Source of the DNA: Delphinapterus leucas
Taxonomy: Eukaryota; Chordata; Mammalia; Artiodactyla; Monodontidae
Direction of reading: 5' to 3'
NCBI RefSeq assembly: GCF_002288925.2
Contig: NW_022098057.1
Location: 65,775,193 to 65,839,192, forward strand
DNA length: 64,000 bases
The translations under genes and the position numbers were made by a program. Below the pieces are notes generated by a model that saw only the letters and a list, made by a program, of their open reading frames with translations, ran no database searches and was not told the DNA's origin. Below are positions 11,477-22,150 of this stretch, piece after piece; within the stretch, counting starts at the first letter, position 1; each line of letters opens with the position of its first letter.

Positions 11477-11851
11477 ATCTTAGTCCAGTCAGGCTGCTAG
11501 AGCAAAATACTATAGACTGGGTGGTTTGTAAATAACACAGATTTATTTCTCACAGTTCTGGAGGCTCCAAGACTGAGATGAGGGTGCCAGTATAGTTGAA
11601 TTCTGGAGAGAACCCTCTTCTGGTTTGCAGACTGCCGTATTCTCCTTGTATCCTCTCATGGACGAGAGCAGAAAGCAGCAAGCTCTCTTGTGATTCCTGT
11701 AAGGTACTAATCTCATTCATGAGGTCAGCCCTCATGACCTCATCTAATCCTAAAGACCTTCCAAAAGCTCACCTCCTAATACCACCACATAGGGGAAGGA
11801 GGAAGGTTTCAATATATGGATTTTGAAAGGACACAAACATTCAGTCCATAA
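11477..11851 (-). mobile_element. MLT1/MST-type MaLR LTR nested in L1, antisense
   Basis: The reverse complement follows the MLT1A/MST-like consensus very clearly: 'atactatagactgggtggtt', 'atttatttctcacagttctg', 'cctcatgacctcatctaatc', 'acctcctaataccaccac', 'cacaaacattcagtccata'. L1 sequence continues on both sides, so the LTR inserted into the older L1. The open frames at 11550-11826 are LTR-derived and not genes. Confidence 0.9.
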
Positions 11852-12598
11852 AAGCAATCGTAAATTAGTGTTGTCTGTTATTTTTTCAGTTGGTATAAAT
11901 GGAATCAAGTATGTACACATTTACCACAGGCTTATTTTACTCAAAATGATTTGTGAGATTCAACTATGACATTTTGTCTTGCAAGTTTCGTTCATTTTCA
12001 TGGGTGAAAAAAAGTATTCTAAGGTTTTGGCAATTAGTAGTAGTGCTGCTGTGAACATTCTTTGTACATTTCTTTTAACACATGTGAATACATTTCCAAT
12101 GGATACATACCTAGGAGTGTCCTAGGTCATCATATATGATGTATTCAGTTTTAGAAGATATTACCAGTTTCTAAAGATTTTTTTAGATCAATTTTTTATA
12201 TATACCAGAAGTGCTCAAGGGTTGGTTTTTAAGCTGTTCCACATTTTAGCCAACACTTGATAGTATTAGTCTTTTCATTTTAGCCATTCTAGTTGCTGTG
12301 TAGTGGTATTGCATTTTAATATGCATTTCCTTGATGGATGTGGACATAGAGAACCTTTTCATATGTTTATTGACCGTTTGAAATTCCTGTGTTGTGAAGT
12401 ACCTATTTAAGACTCTTAGCTATTTTATAAATGAGTCTTCTGATTTTTTAAAATCGATTTATAAGATTCTTATACATTCTAGATGCTTGCCGTTGGTCAG
12501 ATAAATGTATTGTGAATGTCTTCTTCCACTCTGTGGCTTGCTTTTCACCTCGTGACTTATTCGAGACAAATAATTTTTATTTTAATAAAAGCCCGTAC

Positions 12599-12635
12599 AA
12601 CATTGTAAAACAGCTATACCCCAGTAAAAAAATAA
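12599..12635 (+). mobile_element. 37-bp micro-insertion of an L1 3' tail
   Basis: The piece 'aacattgtaaaacagctata' followed by 'ccccagtaaaaaa' matches only the last bases of a whale/ruminant L1 3' end plus its poly(A). It is flanked by a 14-bp near-perfect duplication (ATAAAAGCC[C/A]GTAC) at 12585-12598 and 12636-12649. This is an extreme 5' truncation inside the antisense L1. Confidence 0.85.
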
Positions 12636-13012
12636 ATAAAAGCCAGTACATTAATTGGACTTTTCCTTTATGGTTAGTAACTTTTTGTCCTGTTTAAGAA
12701 ATAATTGCTGAACCTCAAGGTCATGAGATTGCATGGTAGCTCTATTGTTTTTTCTTTCATATTTAAATGTACAGTCCACCTGGAATTGACATCTGACTAT
12801 GTTGCGAGATAAAAGTCAAGATACATTTTTCCCATGTGGATATCCTATAGACTTGTTAAAATTACTGAATCCATCATTTTCCCACTTCACTTCAAGGTCA
12901 GCTTTGTCATAAATCGAGTGACTGTATATATGTCGGTCTATTTCTGGACTAACTTGAGGAGAATTGACATCTTTACAATCCTGAATCTTCTCATGAATGA
13001 ACACGGTAAATT

Positions 13013-13200
13013 GTATTTGTTGTCTATTGCTGCATAACAAATTACCACAAGTTTAACAGCTTACAACAGATTTATTGTCTCAGGGTTTCTGTGAGTTGGT
13101 AATCAGGGTGCAAATTAGCTGGATTCTTATTCAGGGTCTCACCAGGCTAAAAGCAAGGTGGTGCCCAGGACTGCTATCTCAGCTGAGCCTTGCAGCAGTC
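13013..13200 (-). mobile_element. MaLR-like LTR fragment, antisense
   Basis: It opens with 'ttgtctattgctgcataaca', 'aattaccacaagttt', 'agcttacaacagatttattg' and 'cagggtttctgtgagttgg', like the LTRs at 16963 and 18936. The match fades by about 13200, and the right end was lost or has decayed. It abuts the end of the preceding L1. Confidence 0.65.
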
Positions 13201-14469
13201 ATCACTTTCTGTAAGATTTAACTCTGAAAACCTCAAACTATACAGTGATAAGCCCAAGTTGCAGGTTATATTCCTTTTGATCTCCCTAGATCCCTGTCCT
13301 CTGTTTAGACGGTGAAACCAAATTTTCTGCTCAAATGGTAACAGAATTTCTTCCTTAGAAGCAGTAGTATATCATTAAGATAATTTATTCAGTAGTGCTA
13401 ATTTGATCTTTTGAAATCTGACAGTAAGGAGGAGTGGAGAGAGAAGGGGGCTTGGTTTGTCAGATAATTGTGAAACTCTCAACTTTCTCATTGTTGGCAT
13501 CCTTACAAATAGAGCTAAATCATACACATATTTGTGGATAATTGGATAATAATTGCTAGCTTATTTACTTGAGTTTTGCACTGAGCTTCTCTAGTAAAAG
13601 ATCAAATAAAGGATCAAATAAAGTAACTTTATTAATTTAAAATATACACCCATTCCAAACATTTCATTTTATTTGCCCTTTGAAATGAGTGTGTGACTAA
13701 AACCACTAATTATATTGTATGAAGCTGTCTTAGTGTATAATGAGGGGAAACAGCATTAAAATCAGGAGCGAAGAAGTCAAGCTCCTGTTATATCAGGTTA
13801 CGTCCTTAAACCTTCATATTTTGGGAGAGTTGCCTCCTACCATAAAGTGTTTCAGAGGGATGACTGCTGGCTATTAGGAAATTTCAAGTGACTTCATCAG
13901 AAACGAAGAAGAGTACTTGATGACTCAGTAAATCTTGTGAGTTTTGCCAATTATGAAATTATTCTATATGGAAAGACTCTTTGGAATGAGGTTGGATTCA
14001 GAAATAGAAGAAAATCACAGTTAGGAAGTAAATTGAGACTGCTTTTGAAAACCTGTTAGGACTATAAATGTCAGTTTATAATGCCATTTAATTGCTACAT
14101 GAGAGCTCTATTATAAAGCACCATCTATGGTTAGCTCATATCTTAGGAGAGCTACCTCCTCCCCACTGGAGTTAGAACTTTCTCAGGACTTTAAAACATA
14201 TTAGTTAACTGTTAGATCAAGTCCTTTATTGCATCCTCTTTCTACTTGTATTATTTAAGTATCACTGAGCAGGTGAGCATTGCAGCAGTGTCTGACTCTC
14301 ATTTATATCCACCCTGTGGGAAGAAAAATTGAAAAAGTTCCGAACTTAAAAGCAAATATTTTTGAATAAAATCACTGTACTCCACATTATTATCATGGTG
14401 AGCAGCAATATGCTATATGACATTTCCAATACCAAGTCTTGTGGAGAAAGTATTTTGTACTAATTGATA
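13201..14469. other. Unassigned DNA
   Basis: 1.27 kb with no gene or repeat recognised. A short direct repeat 'gatcaaataaa' occurs at about 13600 and 13613. Confidence 0.4.
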
Positions 14470-14745
14470 CGACCTGGGGTAGTAGAAAAGTATGGCCTAT
14501 GAAATGTGGCAGGCATGAGTTTGAATCTCCACTGGATAAATCTTTATTGAACTGAACACTTCCCGCTAAATATTAATGTAGTGATCTTGGGCATTTATAT
14601 CTGGCCAATAATTGATAGGCTGGATAATTTATATTTTTAAACCTCAGTTTCCTCATCTGTAAAATAGATCAAAATTTGTGCAAAGTGTTATGGGATGATA
14701 GTATACATAAGTAGTTAAAAGAATGCTAACTTCCTTTCTGCTACC
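14470..14745 (+). repeat. MIR SINE with internal insertion
   Basis: The left part has 'gcaggcatgagtttgaatct', a remnant of the tRNA-like B-box region. The right part has 'aacctcagtttcctcatctg' and 'taaaatagatcaaaatttg'. About 60 extra bases separate the halves. Old and diverged. Confidence 0.75.
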
Positions 14746-16962
14746 TGGTATTATTCTTTAGACATTTAGATTTTTATTCCTTACTTGTTTTACCTGGCTT
14801 TTATTGATTTTTTTAAAATACCATTTAAAACATTACAAAGCATTACGAACAAAAATTGTGAGCCAAAGATACATTTCAGGGATGTTTGAAAGGTCAGCTT
14901 AATGGAATTGTAGACACTTTGTGAAAGTTCGTTTCTTTGTTTGTTTGTTGCTTTTGTTTTTAATCTCAGAGCTGAGAGCAGGGATGATTACATGGGTTTT
15001 ATAATCCAAATATCTAATTATCCACATCTCAAATACACCAAATCAAATAAATAAGGTTAGGAGGACAGTTATTACCGAGTAACTTTAAAAGCAAGGACAT
15101 TTAACCAGATGAACTTTCTCTAGAAGAGAATACCCATGTAGCACTTTATTTTGAAATATTTTCTGCTGTATGAACACCTATAACATTTTAGTGCGCTCAT
15201 TTGTTTTCGTGTCCTTCTGCTGGATTGTGGGACATTTGAGAGTAAAGTCTGTTTTCTTTCTCTTTTTCTGTCTTCCTTCCTTCCTCCCTCCCACACTCTC
15301 CCTCCCTCCCTTGTTTCCTTCCTATTTACCTTGTTTAATACACAGTAAGCACTAATTTTTAAATAAATGAACAAACACAGGAATGAGGAAAAAACAGTGG
15401 TCAAAATGATGGTATTTGAATTAAAATATAGTGAAGCTAAGAGTGCAGAAATACAAGTAGCAATGTAGGGAATGAGTAGACATTTTGAATGATCATGGGC
15501 CCTTTGTAAATTTATCAAGTACAGAGTAGTTATGACTCCTGGTATATACTCTTCATCTTCATAAAATGGGGTATCATCTTCATAAAATTACTCAGAAGCA
15601 TGAATAGAAATAAAAAGTCACATAAAAGTAAAATCAAAGAAGAAAAGAGGAATCAGTCCAAGAGAAACAGACTAGGTATCCTGAGAAAGTGGAGACTGCT
15701 ACTTTCTAGCAAAACTTTCAAGACTCTGAACAGAATAGCCTAAATCAATATATTTTATGTCATTAAAGTGAACTGATTTTAATTAAAATAATAAAGATCC
15801 AGTGACCCATTGATTGGACAATAATCTAGGTCATAAAAATTGCAAGGCCCTGTTCTGTAATTTGTACTCAACCCAGAAGCCTCTGGCCCTCTGTCTATCT
15901 TAAGGCAAATCCCCAGATGCAAAATTATTATACTTTTAAGCACTATCGTTCCAAATACAAGGGCTTTGTAAAATTGTACTTGGCTGACAAAATTGAAGCA
16001 CGTACCCACACTAAACATTATGCCGTGTAATTTTTTTTTCCCACTGGCAGGTTATGTTGCCTTGTTAATACATTCAAAATGCCTGTTTTGAACAAAGAAT
16101 TCACAAATTCATCTGGCTTATCATTTATTCATTCAGCTTTTTTAGTTTTGTTTCATTAGTAAAAAAAATTCAGTGGAAATATGTTCATAATTTTCTGAAA
16201 ACTATTAAGTGCATTTTGGTTATATGTATGACACAGTAAGATTTAATAATAGCTGTACTGAATTTAGAGAGACCAGAGGGAAACTCACCAGTTGTTAAGA
16301 TCTCAGTGCATTTACCATCTTCTTTGGACTTAAAGATTAAGAAACACATTTTTTTCAGGACATCCAGAATTGATCAGGATGGTATGGCACGGTAACTGGC
16401 TTCTGCTAACATGGCCACAAAATACTTACATTTTAATCAGAATGTTTATTTATTTGTGATTTTGGTCACAAGTACAAAGTATTGAATAGCTTAGAAACTA
16501 ACATTAGCTAACTAGTGAAGTGCCCCCCCCCAGGAAAATTTATATACTAAGCCAGTTTATAATTAGAAGATGGCTTGGTGAGTGTAGAATCAGAACCAGA
16601 TCAGTTGGTTGAATGACAGAGAGTCACCAATTCTATGTAATCCCTGATAAAAGGAAACATGGGTCCATTGAATTCACATTAGCTGGTCAGGGTATATGCT
16701 TGCCTTAATAGTGTAAAAGACACACTGATAGCCCCTTTTGCTTTATATTTACTTCAAAGAATGTAAGCTGCAATGTATTAGAGATATGTTTTCTCAATTA
16801 TAATCACAATTCAGTTCTGCCTTTCTGAGATAACATCCTAGACATCTTAGCTGCCTTTAGAATCACATTTTTATGGACATTTTCTCAAGTTATTGCTGCA
16901 TCTGGTAATCCATGTTGCTCTGTTTGTGGATACCCTAATTCTTAAGCCTTATTAGCAGCCAC
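14746..16962. other. Unassigned DNA with pyrimidine-rich patch
   Basis: About 2.2 kb with no gene. At 15220-15375 a pyrimidine-rich run (CCTTCCTTCCTCCCTCCC type) sits between 'ggacatttgagagtaaagtc' and 'cacagtaagcactaattttt', so it may be an L2 3' end expanded by microsatellite growth. The imperfect duplication 'catcttcataaaat' occurs at about 15555 and 15575. An eight-base C run lies near 16524. The 132-codon frame at 15120-15518 (minus) is low-complexity. Confidence 0.45.
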
Positions 16963-17478
16963 TGTAGTTGTCTACTGCTGCATAACAAATTACCCCGAAC
17001 CTTAGTGGCTTGAAGGTACACCATTTATTCTCTCACAGTTTCTGTGGATCAGGAATCCTGGGGTGACTTAGCTGAATGGTCTTGTCTCAGATTGTCTCAT
17101 GAGGTTCCAGTCAAGGTGTTAGCTGTAGTTACAATATATGAAGACTTGATTGGGACTGAGGAATCTGGTTTTAAGATTACTCCTGTGGCTGTTGACATGA
17201 GGGTTAAGTTCTTCCCCACGCGGGCTACACACAAAATGGCTTTCCTCTGAGGAAGTGATGAGAGAAAGATGTGTGTGCACGCACGAACGAGTGAGCAAGT
17301 GAACTAGAGACACATGAAAACAGAAATCAGTTCTGTGTAACCTAATCTCGGAAGTGGCATACCATTAATTTTGTCCATATTCTATTGGTCACATAGACCA
17401 ATCCTGCCACAATATGGGATGGAATATCAAAAAGGTGTGAATACCAGGATTTGAGGACCCTGGGGATTGTTTGCCACA
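16963..17478 (-). mobile_element. MaLR provirus LTR (first on plus strand; 3' LTR in element sense)
   Basis: It begins 'tgtagttgtctactgctgca' and ends in '...tttgccaca', giving TG...CA ends, about 516 bp. Internal landmarks are 'ccttagtggcttga', 'tctgtggatcaggaatcctg', 'agtggcataccatta' and 'ttctattggtcacatagacc'. The same family borders the far side of the internal region at 18936-19439. Confidence 0.8.
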
Positions 17479-18935
17479 CTTTGCCCTCTGGCCCCCAATG
17501 ATTCATAACCTTTGCACATTCAAAATATAATCACCCTCTCCCAAGGCCACCCCAAGCCTCATCTCATTACAGTATCAGCTCCTAATCTAGAATCTCATTA
17601 CATGGATCAGGTTCATGTATGTATAATATTCCTTGGGTGTAGTTCTGTAGGTGTAGCTTCTCCAGGACTGTTCATCTTCATTTGAAGGCCTGTAAACTAA
17701 AGCGATAGGTTATCTGTCTTTTCATAATCAACATACAAATGTGAGCTAGGCATAGGATAAGCACCGTAGATATTTCTAATAAGAAAGGGGGAAAACAGAA
17801 GATACACAGGATTCTTTGCTACCTAGGAGTCCTAAAATCCAACCAGAAGAATGTTGGGAATTTCTTGATTAGGGCTCTGTCCTACCCCTACCCAGGACTT
17901 ACTCTCCATGGAGTGTGGCTCCATTTTGGCTTTAACCCGAGTCACACTGTTTTCCTCATGAAAGGCAGCACATGCTTCCAGCTCAGTAGTCTTCTGAGTA
18001 GTCTGATTTCTGCTTTTAGAAGTTTGGTGGCCCAAAGTCTCTTCTTATTTGCACTGCTTTTATTTCTTTCATTCTAAGCTGGCAGTGTTTCTGCTGATAC
18101 AATTCTTTTAAAAACAGATTCGTTCATCTCTTGATGGATACTCCATTAGACAGAAGCCACCCCAAAAGTCTCTTTGAGATAAGCCTCTTTCTGTCTTGGT
18201 TTTCTGCTGAAACAGTGAAGGTTGATTGCTAAAACCTTAAACCACTATCGCTTGAGAGGATTTGTGAGCCATGCTTTTAAGAAAGGCCTTTGTTCGGAGG
18301 CATACCCTTTGATCGTTGCAAGATCTTACAGGCACACTTTTGCTTCATCTTTATATATACTTTCCCCCAGAGTTCCGTGCATATGGTCCTTGCTTGGGAG
18401 CCATTTATTAATATTCCCATTGTTTGACTTCTAACAAAGGCACAGATCTTGGAGTTAAGACTTGTTTGAAGTATTAGATTTTGTTTAACAGCCTCCTCCT
18501 CCCTTTTGTAGCTAAGCTTTCCCTTATTGCATTTTATTCTATTGCATTTTATTCTAAAGAGGGAGAAGCAGCTAGGTGGCATTTTCCATACTCTAGTTGG
18601 AAATGTCACTAGCTAGATCACCCAATTCATTAGGTATACTTTCTACCTTCTACATTTCCACATGTGACTGGCTAAACTTTCTGTCACTGTATAACAAGGG
18701 TTCTCTTTCTGCCAGTTTCTAATAAGATTTTGCTCACTTTCTTTTAAGTCCTCACCCCTAGCTTTCACAAAATAAAAATTCTATGAATAGTGTATTCAAG
18801 GTATTTTAAGACCTCACTAGCATGCTCCTCAAAATTCTTACAGTTTATTCAGCTCCATTTGTTACCTAGTTACAAAGCTTTTCTAACATTTTAAATTTTT
18901 ATTATGGAAGAACTTCTTGTATGAAAATATATATT
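17479..18935 (-). mobile_element. MaLR provirus internal region, antisense, decayed
   Basis: The 1.46 kb between the two LTRs carries landmarks of the non-coding MaLR internal sequence, read in reverse: 'gccctctggcccccaatgat', 'aggcataggataagcacc', 'tccattttggcttta', 'aaaggcacagatcttggagt', 'taggtatactttctaccttc' and 'ctttctgtcactgtataaca'. MaLR elements carry little or no usable coding sequence, and none is intact here. A perfect 15-bp tandem duplication lies within it at 18526-18555. Confidence 0.7.
18526..18555. repeat. Perfect 15-bp tandem duplication
   Basis: The unit ATTGCATTTTATTCT occurs twice back to back (18526-18540, 18541-18555) inside the MaLR internal region. It is probably a replication slip after insertion. 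Confidence 0.95.
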
Positions 18936-19008
18936 TGCTATTTATGGTTGCATAACAAAGTATGCAAAACTTGTCTTCTTACAACAATAAATATTTTCTG
19001 TCTCATAG

Positions 19009-19057
<49 letters not shown>

Positions 19058-19439
19058 CCTGGAATGTCTTAGCTGGTTGAGTTTGGCTTAGCGTCTCTCA
19101 TAAGGTTGCAGAAGGTATTGGGCAGAGTTATAGTTTCTGAAGTTCTAATTGGGCTGAAGGATCACATCCAAGCTCTCCCATGTGGTTTTAGCAGGAGGCT
19201 TCAGTTCTTCACTGCTGGGCTTCTCTCAGAGGGCTTCTCACAAGATAACTCCCTCCAAAGCAAATGATGAAAGAGGGAGAGAAAAGGCAGGCTTTTAAAA
19301 CCTAATCTTGGAAGTACACCATGACTTCTGTAATAATCTATTGGCCATACATTCCAGCCTTAGTAAAATGTGGAAGGAGCTAGATGCAGTTTTGAATATC
19401 AGGAGGAGGCAGGGATCATCGGGCTATCCCAGCTGCCAT
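18936..19439 (-). mobile_element. MaLR provirus LTR (second on plus strand; 5' LTR in element sense)
   Basis: It starts 'tgctatttatggttgcataa' and shares the order of landmarks with the LTR at 16963: 'tcctggaatgtcttagctgg', 'tctctcataaggttgcag', 'cctaatcttggaagtacacc', 'aatatcaggaggaggcaggg'. Unlike its partner it contains a (GT)22 microsatellite at 19011-19054. The outer boundary near 19437-19439 is uncertain, and I could not see a clear 5-bp target duplication. Confidence 0.75.
19011..19054. repeat. (GT)22 microsatellite inside the LTR
   Basis: A pure 44-bp GT run. The partner LTR at 16963-17478 has no such run at the matching place, so it grew after the provirus inserted. It is likely to vary in length between individuals. 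Confidence 0.98.
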
Positions 19440-19504
19440 GGATGCTGTCTGTTCAAATTTAGAAAGCACTAAAAAAGGAGGGGTTAAGACACAGCTCCCT
19501 ATTC

Positions 19505-20433
19505 TGGGGGGAAAAAATGGCAGTTTCTTAAGAACAACCCAAACCTAAATTTATACTTACCTTATGACCCAGCAATCACATTCCTGGGTATTTATTTCAG
19601 AGAAATGAACATTTATGTCCACACAAACACATATGCATTATTTTAAATAACAATTTTGTTTGTAATAGTCAAAAAATGGAATGACCAAAACGGCCTTCAA
19701 CATATGAATGGTTAAACCAACTGTGATACGTCCACACAATGGACTACTACTCAGCAGTAAAAAGGAATAAACTCAGGCTTCCCTGGTGGCGCAGTGGTTG
19801 AGAGTCCGCCTGCCAATGCAGGGGACGCAGGTTCGTGCCCCAGTCCGGGAAGATCCCACATGCCACGGAGTGGCTGGGCCCGTGAGCCATGGCCGCTGAG
19901 CCCGCGCGTCCGGAGCCTGTGCTCTGCAGCGGGAGAGGCCACAACGGTGAGAGGCCCATGTACCGCAAAAAAAACCAAAAAACAGGAATAAACTCTTGAT
20001 AGGTGCAACAATTTGAATAGACCTGAAGGGCATATACTGAGTGAAAAAAAAATCAATCTCAAAAGGTCACATACTGAATGATTCCATTTATATAGCATTC
20101 TTGAGATAAAAATATAAAGAACAGATTCACAGTTGCCAGGGTTTAGAGATAGTTGAGGGGAGAGTGTGGGTGTGACTGTAAAAGAGAGTGTGAGGGAGAT
20201 CTTTGTGATATAGAATAGTTCTGAATCTTGGTTGTGGTGGTGGTTACATAAATCTGTATATGGGATAAAATGGCATGGAACTCTACACACTTTGTGCCAG
20301 TAGCAAATGATATACTTTATTTATGTACACAATGTAACCATGAGGCAAACTGGGTACATGGGATCTCTCTGTACTATCTTGAAACTTCCTGTAGATATAT
20401 AATCTTTTCAAAATAAAGAGTTAAAAAATAAAA
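19505..20433 (+). mobile_element. LINE-1 (L1M type) ORF2 end and 3' UTR, sense, split by a CHR SINE
   Basis: It reads in sense: 'ttatgacccagcaatcacat', 'cctgggtatttatttcagag', 'tagtcaaaaaatgg', 'acaatggactactactcagc', 'attgattccatttatatag'-like bases, 'tgtggtggtggttacataaa', 'gtactatcttgaaacttcct', 'tttcaaaataaagagttaaa'. The last landmarks are a typical old L1 3' UTR with poly(A) signal. A CHR SINE sits at 19775-19983. The 179-codon minus frame across this join (19751-20290) is spurious. Confidence 0.9.
19775..19983 (+). mobile_element. CHR-type SINE (short cetacean form) nested in L1
   Basis: Plus-strand copy from 'aggcttccctggtggcgcag' to 'tgtaccgcaaaaa'. A perfect 12-bp target duplication (AGGAATAAACTC) lies at 19763-19774 and 19984-19995, and the L1 sequence resumes after it. 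This gives the relative age: L1 first, SINE later. Confidence 0.96.
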
Positions 20434-20436
20434 CAT

Positions 20437-20525
20437 GGCTTCTCAAGTCAGAGAGACTGTATTCAAATCCCAGTTCTTTCACCTATGAATGGTGTACCAG
20501 TGGACATACATTGCTTAATCTTTTT
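20437..20525 (+). repeat. MIR fragment
   Basis: The bases 'ggcttctcaagtcagagaga', 'ctgtattcaaatcccagtt' and 'cacctatgaatggtgtacc' correspond to the tRNA-derived left half of MIR. It directly follows the L1 tail. Confidence 0.6.
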
Positions 20526-20529
20526 TTAT

Positions 20530-21184
20530 TGGTTTAAAAAATTCCAGTTAAGTTTTAAAGATAATTTGTAGTGACATAAATTTTATGCTGAGGTTAGTAA
20601 GGAAACATCTGGAAGTGAAAGCACATGAGACTTGAGGTTCTATCTTCCTTTTCTTCCTACTTTTCAAATCTGTTCCAGAGAGGTAGTATGGGAGAGGCAG
20701 AGGGGGAGAGTAAAGTCCTTCTAGAATTTAATGGTCAACATGTAAGTCATCACTTGTGTTATTCTTACCATGGGGTGGCATTTTTGAAAGGTTTATTTTC
20801 TTCCTTGACTGTGGCCATGGCATAAGCCTTTGATACTTTCCTAAACTATTGGTCCCAGCTTTTGTGTTATTCATCCCCCATCCCAATCCATGGTTCTTAT
20901 TTAGTACTATTAGTAATTTCATTGTGTCTTATCTTAGACCGTAAAATACAGTTTCATTTTAAGTCATTTATAGCTGATAATCTCTCTGCCACTGTCTTAA
21001 GTGTATGTATAAACAGTTGCCATGTATTGTTCTAGTTATACATTTTTATTAACTATATTACTTCCTGCTTTTGAATATTGATTTACTGTCCAACGCTTTC
21101 ATTTCCAGAGCTCCTAGAGATGGAATCATTGCATTTTTTCATGCATAAAAGGAGGATGGTACCCATAAGTAGGTATTTTCCTCA
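20530..21184. other. Unassigned DNA
   Basis: Nothing recognised in about 0.65 kb. Confidence 0.4.
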
Positions 21185-21320
21185 AAATAACCACTTTCCT
21201 CATTTGCAAAATGGGATTATAATATCTAATTTAAAGACTTGCTATGGGGATCAAATGAGATAATGGTTGTAAAAGGCATAGGACATTGCCCATGTTGGCT
21301 TAAACGCTGAATGAACAGTA
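21185..21320 (+). repeat. MIR right-half fragment
   Basis: The order 'ctttcctcatttgcaaaatg', 'ggattataatatctaattt', 'gatcaaatgagataatgg' and 'ttaaacgctgaatgaac' follows the MIR right half. Diverged. Confidence 0.75.
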
Positions 21321-22118
21321 ACTCAATTTGCCAACACCTATTTTTCCTCTGCTGTGCTTCCCTTTGGATTTGTTCATGGACATTCTGTTTCCTGCATTGC
21401 CCCATAATGGCAGCCAAATGGTGTCCACAGTGGTGTCATATTTTATGGGTACTTTCACCTCCTATGTGTCCCATCACCTCTGTCATTTCTTGTGCATGAC
21501 TCTGCCCATTAGATTCCACTAGGGACAGAAGCCAAATTGAAAAGAGGTCTTTCTTCCATTTTGTTCTCTTTAGGTATTGCTCTATACTCCACAACAGAAA
21601 GTATCCTTTTTTCCTGAGACTCACTCATGAGTCCTAAGTCTGCAGGGAATTGAGTTGGGGGCTACGTCTAGGGAAATCATCACACCCCACTAAGAATCTC
21701 CTCTGACCTCAGGCAGCCAACCTGCATTTTTGGACACAATTATGCACACCACTTCTATTTCTCATAGAATGAACCCCTTTCTAGGAAGTTGCTCAGTTTC
21801 TCAAGCAAATAGACTTCTTGTTCCAAAGAGACAAGGTTATTATGTCCTTTACAGAATCAGAAGGGAGCACTATTTGCTTTCTCTACCCTTCTCATTTTGT
21901 GTTCAGGAAATCCAGTCATTGAACAATATGTTTCTCCCCCTTCTCTCTCCTGAAATATCTAAAACTGATATGACATATGATAAGTCATATGATAGAAAAT
22001 TAGAAGGTATCCTAACCAAATAGCTGTGTTTATAATGAACAGTAAGAGACAGGAGGCAACCCTCACTTCTAGGAACAATGAAGAATACATTTTGTTGGAC
22101 TTTTCAGGCAGCAGCTCC

Positions 22119-22150
<32 letters not shown>

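Larger units (their letters stand above)
11270..13012 (-). mobile_element. LINE-1 (L1M type), antisense, broken by two insertions
   Basis: From 11270 the plus strand reads as reverse-complement L1: 'gaagtgtaacatacatacaa', 'cttattttactcaaaatga', 'gatacatacctaggagtgtc', 'catttccttgatggatgtgg', 'ggataatgtat'-like bases and 'tcttcttccactctgtggct', ending with 'gaattgacatctttacaatc'. An MLT1 LTR (11477-11851) and a 37-bp L1-tail micro-insertion (12599-12635) interrupt it. No intact reading frame remains. Confidence 0.88.

Noticed and set aside
11550..11826. Frames on both strands around 11.6 kb
   Set aside because: They lie inside the MLT1 LTR.
15120..15518. 132-codon minus frame with a Lys/Arg/Glu-rich middle
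   Set aside because: The charged part is the complement of a CCTT/CCCT repeat. The rest shows no motif or conservation clue.
19751..20290. 179-codon open frame on the minus strand, the longest in the window
   Set aside because: It runs through the antisense of a CHR SINE and an L1 3' UTR. Its ends do not respect either element, and the protein has no domain that I recognise.
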